In this document: positions 36,559 to 45,950 of the stretch, in pieces | Layout: each line of letters begins with the position of its first letter | Numbering within the stretch: the stretch's first letter is position 1 | Origin: JAWRCU01 sp033542235 | GTDB lineage: Bacteria > Pseudomonadota > Alphaproteobacteria > Rhizobiales > Rhizobiaceae | NCBI RefSeq assembly: GCF_033542235.1 | Contig: NZ_JAWRCU010000004.1 | Location: 1 to 64,000 of the forward strand | Length of the DNA stretch: 64,000 nucleotides | Direction of reading: 5' to 3' | Position numbers and translations under genes: made by a program | The notes under the pieces: model-generated | What the model saw: only the letters and a program-made list of their open reading frames with translations | The model's database searches: none | Told to the model about the DNA's origin: nothing

Positions 36559-37068
36559 TCACGAGGTCGTGAAGCGCATCACATACAGCGTCCCGCAAGC
36601 CGAAAGGTTCCGCATGCCCCCGCTCTCACTGCGCGCGGAGCGCGCTCTGAAGCGGATAAAACTGATTCGTAGTGTGCTCTCGGAAAGCGATCGCCAGGTT
36701 CCGACGTCCAATTCGGCGAGCGTTCTTTGAAGGTCAGCTGTCGTGAGCGGCTTTCTAATGAACCGGCTGCCTTCGGCCATATCCGATGTATTCGGTCTCC
36801 TTTGGCCGGACACGACGATTAGGTGACAGGGCGGCCACCGGTCCCGAACCACAAAGGTCAAAGTGAGGCCATCCATGGTTCCCGGCATGTCCACGTCCGT
36901 GATCACCGTCATGATGGCAGGATCGGATTCCAGCATCGCGATCGCCTCGTCGGCATTGGCCGCCTCGAGAACCGGGAAACCCATATCTTCCAGCGATGCC
37001 ACCAGATCCATCCGGATGAGCGGCTCATCCTCGACAGCGAGTATCTTGGCTGCAGGGCGGGAGGTCAC
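36559..37068 (-). CDS. response regulator, single receiver domain
   Basis: GTG at 37068 with GGAG six bases upstream is a better start than ATG at 37134. The receiver domain is complete: KILAVEDEPLIRMDLVASLE (acidic pocket), VITDVDMPGTMDGLTLTFVV (phosphoacceptor Asp in VITDVD), HLIVVSGQ (Ser/Thr) and SRFIRKPLTTADLQ (Lys). No output domain follows, only a basic Ser/Arg-rich tail. It lies 84 bp downstream of the histidine kinase gene on the same strand and is its likely partner or part of a phosphorelay in the general stress response. Confidence 0.85.
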   Translation of the reverse strand: MTSRPAAKILAVEDEPLIRMDLVASLEDMGFPVLEAANADEAIAMLESDPAIMTVITDVDMPGTMDGLTLTFVVRDRWPPCHLIVVSGQRRPNTSDMAEGSRFIRKPLTTADLQRTLAELDVGTWRSLSESTLRISFIRFRARSARSESGGMRNLSACGTLYVMRFTTS

Positions 37069-37152
37069 CGAGGCTCCATATGATGCAGAATTGCATCCAA
37101 GCCTCCGCGCATCGGGAATGGCAGCTCGCTGCAAGTAGAGAGAACCGCCCGT

Positions 37153-38457
37153 TTAGTCGTTTGGTTCCGGGTGGCTGGAATTTTTCCGAGCCGGCGATGA
37201 TGCACGGATATCCAGAACAAATCTCGTCGACGAGGCGTCCGATGTCACTCCAAGCGTTCCGCCATGGGCCTTCGCAATCTCGGAAGCGATGAACAGCCCA
37301 AGGCCGAGACCTTCGACATTCCGTCCACCTTCGCCTCTCGCAAATGGCTCGAAAAGGTTTGCAAGCGTCTCTGCCGGAATTGGAGTGCCGCTGTTCTCCA
37401 CGGCGAGTTCGAAACCCGCCTTATCTGCTTTTGCTGACACGCGGACCGGCTTATCCACGTCGCCGTAGCTCAAGGCATTGCCGATCAGATTGGAAAGAAG
37501 TTGTGCGATGCGACCGTTGTCCACCGGCACGGCGTGTTCCACCGAGACCTCGGCAATGATCGACCGATCAGGGTGCGCGGTCCGCAGTTCGTCGACAACC
37601 TGATCGAGTGTTCGCTCGAGGAGATGGGCATCCGCCTCCAGATCGAGCGTCAGCCCGCTTCCCAGCCGGGATCTCGCGAAGTCCGCGACATTGTCGATCA
37701 AACCACGCATGCGTAGCACGCTTCCCTGCATCAGCAGCAGGATCTGTCTGCTGTCGGGTTCCGCCTCATGCCTGCGCATCAGCAGCTTGGCTCCGGAGAC
37801 GATAGAGGCGAGCGGATTGCGCAGATCATGGCCGAGCACTGCGATGAACTTCTCCCGCATCGCGCCGAACGCTCTTTCCCGGGCAAGCAATTGCTCGCTC
37901 ACGGCGATCTGATCGACGGAATCGAGATGGGCGGCGATCAATTCTGCAAAGAGCCTGAACATGCCGACGATTTCCGGATCCTTGAGCTTGGCCGGCTTCG
38001 GATCGATAGCGCAGAGCGTCCCGAAGAAGGAGCCGTCCTTGCGAAAGATCGGCATGGAGATATAGCTCTGGAAGCCATACATCGCCGGCGTCGGATGACC
38101 GCAATAGATGGGATCTTCTGCGACGTTGTTGATGATGACGGGATCTCCGCTTTGGCGAATCTCGTGGCAGATGGTGGTTGCGACCTTCAACTCACCTCCG
38201 GGCTGAAGGCCGAACGCGATATGGTCCAGCACGCTGCACGCGATCCAGCGATCCTCGGTGACGCGTGCGACAGCCGCAAATCCCATTCCCGTAGTTCGGC
38301 ACACCACGTCGAGGATGGTCGGCACTGCGTCAATCTTCCCGATGGCGTCGATGTCCGCCTGGTAGTCGCTTTTCAATTGTTGGCTCTCGGTGAGATTGTA
38401 GCGGAGACATCTCCGTGCCGGCGGCGCGCTGAGACGAACTCGGCGCCCATGGCACAA
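37153..38457 (-). CDS. GAF-domain sensor histidine kinase
   Basis: The product has an N-terminal GAF domain (KIDAVPTILDVVCRTTGMGF, PIYCGHPTPAMYGFQSYISM, GSFFGTLCAIDPKPAKLKDP), a dimerisation domain with the phosphoacceptor His in FIAVLGHDLRNPLASIVSGA, and an ATPase domain with N box (LLSNLIGNALSYGDVDKPVR), FEPFARGEG and GLGLGLFIASEIAKAHGG. It has no TM segment, so it is a cytoplasmic light, redox or ligand sensor. The ATG at 38457 gives an odd N-terminus (MCHGRRVRLSAPPARRC); a downstream TTG near QQLKSDYQAD may be the real start. Confidence 0.85.
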   Translation of the reverse strand: MCHGRRVRLSAPPARRCLRYNLTESQQLKSDYQADIDAIGKIDAVPTILDVVCRTTGMGFAAVARVTEDRWIACSVLDHIAFGLQPGGELKVATTICHEIRQSGDPVIINNVAEDPIYCGHPTPAMYGFQSYISMPIFRKDGSFFGTLCAIDPKPAKLKDPEIVGMFRLFAELIAAHLDSVDQIAVSEQLLARERAFGAMREKFIAVLGHDLRNPLASIVSGAKLLMRRHEAEPDSRQILLLMQGSVLRMRGLIDNVADFARSRLGSGLTLDLEADAHLLERTLDQVVDELRTAHPDRSIIAEVSVEHAVPVDNGRIAQLLSNLIGNALSYGDVDKPVRVSAKADKAGFELAVENSGTPIPAETLANLFEPFARGEGGRNVEGLGLGLFIASEIAKAHGGTLGVTSDASSTRFVLDIRASSPARKNSSHPEPND

Positions 38458-38695
38458 TCCATCCTAACAATGCGCCAAAGAGAGGCGGATCGCAATTGGA
38501 AACGCAACTTGCCGGCGATCGTAACGAGCCTTTGGCCGGACAGAAAGACTGTCCATTTGAAGGAACATCTTGACCGTATCGCCGATCTGCCCGTGCAATC
38601 TCTTGTAGAGCAGGCGGAGAAGGTCGGCTTGCAGCCAAGGCGACACTCGGACTCGCAAGGGGCAGCTCTTCACGGCAAAGCGATGTCGTCGCCTG

Positions 38696-39733
38696 CTACC
38701 GTGATGTCGTCCTATGACGTGCCTCACGAAACGAGATGAGACGCTGGCTGTTTTCATCCCAAAGAACGAGCTTCAAGCAACGGAAGCTTTGCATGATGGT
38801 GATATGGCCGATGCCGCACAGTTCCGGGTAGTCCCTCAGCACTTCCGGAAGCCGGTAATACGGCACTCTGCTCGAAAGGTGGTGGACGTGATGAATGCCG
38901 ATGTTGGCCGTCAGCCATCGCAAGACAAAGGGCAGTTCATAATATGAGGAGCCGTGCAGAGCGGCGTCCTGGAATTGCCATTGCTGCTTTTGCGACCAGT
39001 GCGTTTCCTCGAACTGATGCTGGACGTAGAACAGCCAGATACCGGCTGATCCGGCCATCACCACGACCGACAGTTGCACGAGCATGAACGACCCGATGCC
39101 GACCAGCCAGACGAGGCCGAGGGCCAGAACCAGGATCGCCAAGTTGGTCGTGATGGTCGAGACCCACGGTTCGAGCCCTGAGCGCATCATGCCGAAGGGC
39201 AGCCTTTGCTTGAACAGGAAAAGCCAGATGGGGCCGATGCCGAACATCACGGCCGGGTTGCGGTAGAGCCGGTATGCGAGCCGGCGCGATCGCGACAGGG
39301 ACCGGTACTCGGCCACGGTCAGGGTCGTGATGTCGCCGACGCCGCGCGCGTCGAGATTACCGGCCGAGGCGTGATGCGCCGCATGTGCACGACGCCAGTA
39401 ATCGTAAGGCGTGAACGTCAAGACGCCGATCACGCGACCGGTCCAGTCATCCGCCTTGCGGTGGGCGAAGAAGGAACCATGGCCGCAATCGTGCTGGATC
39501 ATGAACAGGCGAAGCAGGAAGCCTGCCGCCGGAACAGTCAGCGCCATTCCCAACCAGACGCCATGATACACCGCCATCGCGGCGAGCGTCCAAAGGCAGA
39601 CGAACGGGACAAGCGTCACCATCAGTTCGAGCAAGCTGCGCCCCCTGCGCGGCTCCCGGTAGCTGGCGAGAACCTTCGGCCAGGCCCGTTCGCCGCCTCG
39701 GAGCGCAGGAGATGTGGCTTTCGTCAACGACAA
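38696..39733 (-). CDS. fatty acid desaturase (membrane di-iron)
   Basis: The 345-aa protein has hydrophobic spans (LVPFVCLWTLAAMAVYHGVW; LAILVLALGLVWLVGIGSFM) and the three His boxes of acyl-lipid desaturases: QHDCGHGSFF, HAAHHAS and NIGIHHVHHLSS. It introduces a double bond into fatty acyl chains, adjusting membrane fluidity, which fits a cold or general stress cargo. The frame starts at TTG (39733) with GAGG upstream. It could equally act as a hydroxylase or ketolase of the same superfamily. Confidence 0.85.
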   Translation of the reverse strand: MSLTKATSPALRGGERAWPKVLASYREPRRGRSLLELMVTLVPFVCLWTLAAMAVYHGVWLGMALTVPAAGFLLRLFMIQHDCGHGSFFAHRKADDWTGRVIGVLTFTPYDYWRRAHAAHHASAGNLDARGVGDITTLTVAEYRSLSRSRRLAYRLYRNPAVMFGIGPIWLFLFKQRLPFGMMRSGLEPWVSTITTNLAILVLALGLVWLVGIGSFMLVQLSVVVMAGSAGIWLFYVQHQFEETHWSQKQQWQFQDAALHGSSYYELPFVLRWLTANIGIHHVHHLSSRVPYYRLPEVLRDYPELCGIGHITIMQSFRCLKLVLWDENSQRLISFREARHRTTSR

Positions 39734-39764
39734 TGGTCGTGCCTCGATAGGTTTGGAGACTGCT

Positions 39765-39980
39765 TTACGGAACGGTCCGGACGCAAAAGCCGTGGTGTAG
39801 AGAAGTCACCACGATTGGGTTTTCATAAGAGGCGGTTGTCCTCGGCCGTCTGACGAGCATGCCGTCGGTGTAGGCTTTCCGGCGCCGTTCGGCAGCCGCC
39901 TTGCGGATGTTTTCGAAGCGGTTTTGTTCGTTCTCTTTTGTTGCCGGCTTCGGATCGGCTTTCTTGACAGAGTTGGCCAT
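39765..39980 (-). CDS. small basic hypothetical protein
   Basis: Start MANSVKKADPKPATKENEQN at 39980 with ACAGGAA upstream; then RFENIRKAAAERRRKAYTDG and MLVRRPRTTASYENPIVVTS. The 71-aa product is highly charged, with a Lys/Arg/Glu helix. It lies between the desaturase and another small gene. No family was recognised. Confidence 0.5.
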   Translation of the reverse strand: MANSVKKADPKPATKENEQNRFENIRKAAAERRRKAYTDGMLVRRPRTTASYENPIVVTSLHHGFCVRTVP

Positions 39981-40061
39981 CGAATAGATTCCTGTCGCTG
40001 GTGGATGGCGAAAGAGATCGCCGGAAACCTGCCCGGCGATCAGGGACATCTCGCCTCGAAT

Positions 40062-40454
40062 CTATGCGGCGAGAGCCATGGCGCAAGCCTGGACGCCCAG
40101 CCTATCTGGGCTGGTCTGTCCGGGCATGGTCGCCCAGCCGCCGGCCTCGATGAACTGCCGTTTCGCGTAGCTGTCGGCCAGGGCCTTCAACTGAGCAAGT
40201 TTCGCCGCCTTATCCGGCGCCGCGTTGAACCTTTCGACGCATATGGCGGACGCCAGTTCTCCGCGTGCGTTGTCGCCGGCCGTCGCCGCCATCGCCTGTG
40301 AGGTGCCGCCGGTCACCCAGCCGCCCCAGCTAAAGCCGACGACCATCGTGGCGACGACCGCCGCAATGCACGCCCAGACCAGCATGGTCTTCGAAGGCTG
40401 ATAGTCTTCCCAACGCCGTGAGAAGGATCGATTCGTCGTACTTTGCATGGCCAT
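40062..40454 (-). CDS. conserved hypothetical protein with one membrane segment
   Basis: The 130-aa product MAMQSTTNRSFSRRWEDYQP has one TM helix (MLVWACIAAVVATMVVGFSW) followed by GGWVTGGTSQAMAATAGDNA, RGELASAICVERFNAAPDKA and FIEAGGWATMPGQTSPDRLG. I recognise this family (short N-tail, one TM, GGWVTGG, ICV.RF) from many alphaproteobacterial plasmids and islands; it has no assigned function. The bulk is probably periplasmic. Confidence 0.7.
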   Translation of the reverse strand: MAMQSTTNRSFSRRWEDYQPSKTMLVWACIAAVVATMVVGFSWGGWVTGGTSQAMAATAGDNARGELASAICVERFNAAPDKAAKLAQLKALADSYAKRQFIEAGGWATMPGQTSPDRLGVQACAMALAA

Positions 40455-40607
40455 GGTATCAATCCTTTCTGATTGAAGTTCCGATTACCCTCCGCCGTCG
40501 GCGGAGAGTTGAGGCACTGCCTTCGCATATCGGCTCGGGCGCGACGGCCTGAAACGAAATGCGGGATTGCTAGACGCCATCCCAGGCATCCGCGACTGTC
40601 GATGCGC

Positions 40608-42245
<1,638 letters not shown>

Positions 42246-42281
42246 GATGTTTGTCCAATCGATTCTTGAATGAGGACGCGG

Positions 42282-42599
42282 TCAGGCCGCCCTCTCGGCG
42301 GCCGCTTCGGTCTTTTCGACGATGCTCATGATGTCAGCCTCCTTCATGATCAGGAGATCCTCGCCGTCGATCCTGACCTCGGTGCCGGACCATTTGCCGA
42401 ACAGGATGAAGTCGCCCGCCTTGACGTCGAGCGGGATCAGTGTGCCGTTCTCGTCCCAAGAACCGGGGCCCGCGGCGATCACCTCGCCTTCCTGCGGCTT
42501 TTCCTTCGCGGTGTCGGGAATGATGATCCCGCCTCTGGATTTCAAATCACCTTCCGCACGCCGGATGACGACGCGGTCGTGGAGCGGCCGGAATTTCAT
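42282..42599 (-). CDS. groES: co-chaperonin GroES (copy 1)
   Basis: The 105-aa product MKFRPLHDRVVIRRAEGDLK, SRGGIIIPDTAKEKPQEGEV (mobile loop and roof strand) and IPLDVKAGDFILFGKWSGTE is an intact GroES that caps the GroEL ring. It is the first gene of the groES1-groEL1 operon. The CIRCE operator lies 54-80 nt upstream of its start. Confidence 0.97.
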   Translation of the reverse strand: MKFRPLHDRVVIRRAEGDLKSRGGIIIPDTAKEKPQEGEVIAAGPGSWDENGTLIPLDVKAGDFILFGKWSGTEVRIDGEDLLIMKEADIMSIVEKTEAAAERAA

Positions 42600-42652
42600 T
42601 GGGATCTTTCTGAGGCTGCGCGTAGGGCTGCCACGTCACCAACATAGGGCGT

Positions 42653-42679
42653 TTGGCACTCGATTGATAGGAGTGCCAA
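42653..42679 (-). promoter_or_regulatory. CIRCE operator of groESL1
   Basis: Perfect 9-bp arms TTGGCACTC and GAGTGCCAA separated by 9 bases match the CIRCE consensus TTAGCACTC-N9-GAGTGCTAA, with a compensating G/C pair in each arm. CIRCE binds the HrcA repressor, released on heat shock. No hrcA gene is in the window. Confidence 0.95.
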
Positions 42680-42885
42680 ATTTAATTCTTACGTATTTGA
42701 AAATATTTCCTCGATCATCTCATATAATTTACAGAAATTATCGCTTTTTGAGGGTCGTACTGTTGTTTTCAATCGATTGTTTATTTTCTGTAAATCGGGA
42801 TTTTTAATTTACGGCTGAAAATAAATAAAAGCATGCCACGCCTTGTTCGCACCTCAATTGAGGTGCATATAAGTGGCTCGTTGAT
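42680..42885. promoter_or_regulatory. AT-rich divergent regulatory region with 11-bp inverted repeat
   Basis: About 180 bp are strikingly AT-rich against the high-GC background. They contain an exact inverted repeat, ATTTACAGAAA (42727-42737) and TTTCTGTAAAT (42785-42795), 47 bp apart. The stretch lies between the groES1 operon (minus) and the small-gene operon (plus), so it probably carries promoters for both and perhaps a looping operator. Confidence 0.5.
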
Positions 42886-43104
42886 TTGGCCGATTTGGGT
42901 TTTGCGGTGTCAGAGACCCGCCATTCACCACCGAATTCTCGACAGCGGCTCTATTGCGCCAATCCGGCGCATGTGTCGCTCCGTTCGAACCCTGGAATGA
43001 ACGCCGACGCTGACCACGGATGTACTGGCAGCGTCGGCATCGTTCCGGTTCGGATGGGAATAATGCAGGAGGCGCCTCCGCGTGCGTCTGCGGGAATCGC
43101 AACC

Positions 43105-43365
43105 ATGGCCAGCCGTACCACACAGACAGTCGTCCATTTCTCCGCGCCATTCAGCTTGCCGGACTTCGATACGCCGCAACCGGCCGGCGACTATCGCGTC
43201 GACCATGACGAGGAAGCGATCGAGGGCGCCTCCTGGCTTGGCTGGCGACGTGTCGGCGCTTTCATTCACTTGCCTGGCATCGGGATGCGCGGACCGACGC
43301 AGCAGATGGTGCCGATCAATCCGGCGGACCTCGACGCCGCACTCGAAAAGGACAAACAACCATGA
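43105..43365 (+). CDS. small conserved hypothetical protein, first gene of small-gene operon
   Basis: The 86-aa protein from MASRTTQTVVHFSAPFSLPD reads FDTPQPAGDYRVDHDEEAIE, GASWLGWRRVGAFIHLPGIG and VPINPADLDAALEKDKQP. It resembles a family of small rhizobial proteins with the pattern F..PF.L.....P.PAGDY.V..DEE.IEG. It overlaps the next gene by ATGA. Function is unknown. The upstream ATG codons lack better ribosome sites. Confidence 0.65.
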   Translation: MASRTTQTVVHFSAPFSLPDFDTPQPAGDYRVDHDEEAIEGASWLGWRRVGAFIHLPGIGMRGPTQQMVPINPADLDAALEKDKQP

Positions 43366-43730
43366 CTTATCTAAGCGCCCGGCAACCCGGTGCCCGATCG
43401 GTCCGACCCGCCCCCGCAACCCATCTTTTTGCGGTGGGCCAGGCCGTTCACCTGCGCGGCAATTTCGGCACATTCCCGAAAACCTCGGAAGTCTACCGCA
43501 TCACCGGCACGCTCCCGCCGAGAGGAGATTCGCTCCAGGACCGCATCCGCAACGATGACGAACGCAATGAGCGGGTGGCGACACCGGACAGCCTCGAACC
43601 GGTCCGTCCCTCGCAATCCAGCGAAGGCGCAACCCTCATCGAAAGGACGTTCGGCCATGGCCAAGGGACAGAAACGCAGCAATCGCGAGATCAGGAAGCC
43701 GAAGCAGGAAAAGGCGCCGCCCAAGCCTGA
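43362..43730 (+). CDS. conserved hypothetical protein
   Basis: The start overlaps the previous stop (ATGA). The product MTYLSARQPGARSVRPAPAT, HLFAVGQAVHLRGNFGTFPK, TSEVYRITGTLPPRGDSLQD, RIRNDDERNERVATPDSLEP looks like a small beta-rich (SH3-like) domain: VGQ.V.L.G......YR.TG.LP......YRIR.D.ER.ERV. The C-terminal ~35 residues overlap the next small gene in another frame. I recognise the pattern from Rhizobiales; function is unknown. Confidence 0.65.
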   Translation: MTYLSARQPGARSVRPAPATHLFAVGQAVHLRGNFGTFPKTSEVYRITGTLPPRGDSLQDRIRNDDERNERVATPDSLEPVRPSQSSEGATLIERTFGHGQGTETQQSRDQEAEAGKGAAQA

Positions 43731-43800
43731 AGGCGCGTTCAGCAACCCGATCAAGCTCGCCACAAACAGCAACGCTTCGCGTGGCAATGGCAAGGGCTGA
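43657..43800 (+). CDS. 47-aa basic small protein
   Basis: Start MAKGQKRSNREIRKPKQEKA at 43657 with AAAGGAC upstream, continuing PPKPEGAFSNPIKLATNSNA and ending GNGKG. Small Lys/Arg-rich proteins starting MAKGQ.RSNRE..KPK are frequent in Rhizobiales genomes. It overlaps the previous gene by 74 bp in another frame and its stop overlaps a possible ATG of the next one. The role is unknown; nucleic-acid binding is possible. Confidence 0.6.
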   Translation: MAKGQKRSNREIRKPKQEKAPPKPEGAFSNPIKLATNSNASRGNGKG

Positions 43801-43832
43801 TGACCGCGATGCGATACCGGTGGGCAAGAACG

Positions 43833-44069
43833 ATGAAGATCGTGATCGAATTCTACAGGACCCGCGACGCCGACGATGCCCATGCCGTCATCGGTCGTGA
43901 AGCCCTTGAGGTCGACGATCTCGACGGCGCCATTGCAGCCGCGCGGCTGTTGGCGCGAACCCTCGACATGCCACAGCGTCCCGACTCCATGGCGATCACC
44001 GACGCGAACGGCAAAACGCACTACTCCGGCGTCATCGACCCGGAAGCAGTGGACGAAGGAAGACAATGA
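43833..44069 (+). CDS. small conserved hypothetical protein
   Basis: From MKIVIEFYRTRDADDAHAVI the product continues GREALEVDDLDGAIAAARLL, ARTLDMPQRPDSMAITDANG and THYSGVIDPEAVDEGRQ (78 aa). Homology-like sequence begins at 43833, though an ATG at 43800, overlapping the previous stop, is open in frame. I recognise the MKIVIEFYRTR..DDAHA pattern as a small Rhizobiales family without known function. It overlaps the next gene by ATGA. Confidence 0.65.
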   Translation: MKIVIEFYRTRDADDAHAVIGREALEVDDLDGAIAAARLLARTLDMPQRPDSMAITDANGKTHYSGVIDPEAVDEGRQ

Positions 44070-44398
44070 CCATGAATATGCAGCACGTCAAGGAGACTGA
44101 ACGGAAGCGAATTGCAGCCGCGATCAGCGTCTGGGAAAACGAGGGCGGTGCGCCCAGCCAGGATTCCATGCACCATCAATATGGCCGTCGTATCGAAGCC
44201 GACCGTTCCTGGACTATCTATCATGTCTTTACCGGAGTTCCAGCGCGTTTCGGCGGCGATGCCATGACCGGCCTGAGCCGTCTGGATGCGACGCGTGGCA
44301 TGTTGCGTCTCAACCTGCGCAACGCCGAACGCCGCAGGGAACGCATCGAACTCTCGTCCTTCAAGGCAGTTCCCAAAACGGCGGAGCGCGGGTCATGA
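44066..44398 (+). CDS. conserved hypothetical protein
   Basis: An ATGA overlap with the previous gene starts the 110-aa product MTMNMQHVKETERKRIAAAI, SVWENEGGAPSQDSMHHQYG, RRIEADRSWTIYHVFTGVPA and GLSRLDATRGMLRLNLRN. No domain is recognised. Tight coupling with its neighbours supports a shared function in the operon. It ends in another ATGA overlap with the DUF1488 gene. Confidence 0.6.
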   Translation: MTMNMQHVKETERKRIAAAISVWENEGGAPSQDSMHHQYGRRIEADRSWTIYHVFTGVPARFGGDAMTGLSRLDATRGMLRLNLRNAERRRERIELSSFKAVPKTAERGS

Positions 44399-44670
44399 CG
44401 CTGACCTTTCCCAACCCAAGCCGCAGCTTCGACGAAGTCCGCAACGCCGTGCGCTTCATGGGCCATGACGGCATGTTCCAGATCCGCTTCTTCATCGAGG
44501 TGGGTGCGCTCACGAGGTCGGATGCTGCCAAACGCGAGGCGGGGGCGCTGGAAGCCAAATGCCTGTCGGCTTTCGACGCGTTGCGCCCATCCATCTACGA
44601 TGTCGCGCGCGAGGCCTATTCCCACGGCCGCCGCGATTCCTACACGCTGACCGCCGCGGATTTCCGGTAA
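44395..44670 (+). CDS. DUF1488 family protein
   Basis: The 91-aa product MTLTFPNPSRSFDEVRNAVR, FMGHDGMFQIRFFIEVGALT and CLSAFDALRPSIYDVAREAY, SHGRRDSYTLTAADF matches DUF1488: F.NPSRS.D....AVRF.GHDG......F.....L, ending Y.L.A.DF. The family is small and uncharacterised. It overlaps the previous gene by ATGA and precedes the transglutaminase by 9 bp. Confidence 0.75.
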   Translation: MTLTFPNPSRSFDEVRNAVRFMGHDGMFQIRFFIEVGALTRSDAAKREAGALEAKCLSAFDALRPSIYDVAREAYSHGRRDSYTLTAADFR

Positions 44671-44679
44671 CGTCTCAAG

Positions 44680-45573
44680 ATGCTGATCCGCTATGGCTAT
44701 GAGATCACGCTGACATGCCAGCAGCCCAGGGCCCTGGTCTGCCTGCTATCGGTCCATGAGGACCGCGCGGCCGACATCAGGATGCCGGAAACGACATTCA
44801 CCACTCCCGACGTATCGGTCTCGACCTACCGCGGTCTCTTCGGTAACCGTTGTCGGCGCCTCGTTGCGCCGGCGGGCGACCTGACGATATGGGGCGACGC
44901 CACGATCGAGGATGACGGCAGGCTGGACAAGGTGGTACTAAATGCTCGTGAACTAGCGGTGCCTGACCTTCCGGACGACAGTCTCGTCTACCTCATGGGC
45001 AGTCGCTATTGCGAGACCGACCGACTCAGCCAGATCGCCTGGGATATATTCGGCACCGTTGCTCCGGGATGGGGCCGCGTGCAGGCGATCTGCGACTTCG
45101 TCCACAATCACATCCACTTCGACTACATGCAGGCCCGCTCGACGCGAACGGCCTTCGAGACCTATCACGAGCGTGTCGGCGTCTGTCGCGACTTCGCGCA
45201 CCTTGCCGTCGCGTTCTGCCGCTGCCTCAATATTCCGGCCCGCTATGTCAACGGCCACCTCGGCGACATCGGCGTGCCGGTCGTCGATCCGATGGATTAC
45301 AGCGCCTGGATCGAGGTCTTCCTCGATGGCGAATGGTACACATTCGATCCGCGCAACAACACGCCACGGATCGGCAGGATCGTCGTTGCACGCGGCCGCG
45401 ATGCGGCCGACATACCGCTGATCAATTCGTTCGGTCCGCATGTCCTGAAGGCGTTTCGGGTCTGGACTTATGAGGTGCCGGGACCGATCGGTGACAAACA
45501 TGTCGAAGCCTCATCTTCCCGAGATGGGAACATACGCGGAGCGATGCATTCCGACACAAAAAGTCGGCGTTAA
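44680..45573 (+). CDS. transglutaminase-like protein (2), catalytic His position changed to Ser
   Basis: The 297-aa protein has an N-terminal beta-domain (MLIRYGYEITLTCQQPRALV; RLVAPAGDLTIWGDATIEDD) and a transglutaminase core: DFVHNHIHFDYMQARSTRTA, the Cys-bearing ERVGVCRDFAHLAVAFCRCL, and DYSAWIEVFLDGEWYTFDPR with the Asp. Where the first protein (29105-29962) has THAW, this one has YSAW, so the usual catalytic His is replaced by Ser. It may be a binding or altered-mechanism paralogue. It is the last gene of the small-gene operon. Confidence 0.8.
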   Translation: MLIRYGYEITLTCQQPRALVCLLSVHEDRAADIRMPETTFTTPDVSVSTYRGLFGNRCRRLVAPAGDLTIWGDATIEDDGRLDKVVLNARELAVPDLPDDSLVYLMGSRYCETDRLSQIAWDIFGTVAPGWGRVQAICDFVHNHIHFDYMQARSTRTAFETYHERVGVCRDFAHLAVAFCRCLNIPARYVNGHLGDIGVPVVDPMDYSAWIEVFLDGEWYTFDPRNNTPRIGRIVVARGRDAADIPLINSFGPHVLKAFRVWTYEVPGPIGDKHVEASSSRDGNIRGAMHSDTKSRR

Positions 45574-45950
45574 GCCACTTTGTTGGGAGGTCTGAAAGTG
45601 GTGCACCTCACCCTACAGCTTCGCCTTCGGCAATGTCTGCTTTTGTGCACCGGCAAAAGGCATAATCAATGCCCACATTGCGGGCGCATTGCTGCCGAAG
45701 GTGCCCCGTCAGCACACGGTATCAGAAAGGGATTCGAACTGGCGCGGAGTTTATTTGAAGCGACTTTCGGTTAGCGTCAGCAAATGAAACTCATCACAAC
45801 ATTATAATGGTGGTAGCGCTCCATCGCAATGTTGCATCCGGTGGGCTGCCTCAGATCCAACTTCGCCATTCCTCCATGTCGACTCCACCCTTTGTTGAAG
45901 TTAACGTCGTCCCGAAAATAGCCGTTGGGGATCTTGCCAACCTGCCTTGC
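45574..45950. other. no gene; degenerate repeat copy
   Basis: The stretch holds a 24-bp segment (45632-45655) that matches 51301-51324 at 22 positions (pattern AATGTCYGCTTTTGTGCACC), and further similarity around TGCGGGCGCA. No coding frame is convincing. Confidence 0.4.
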
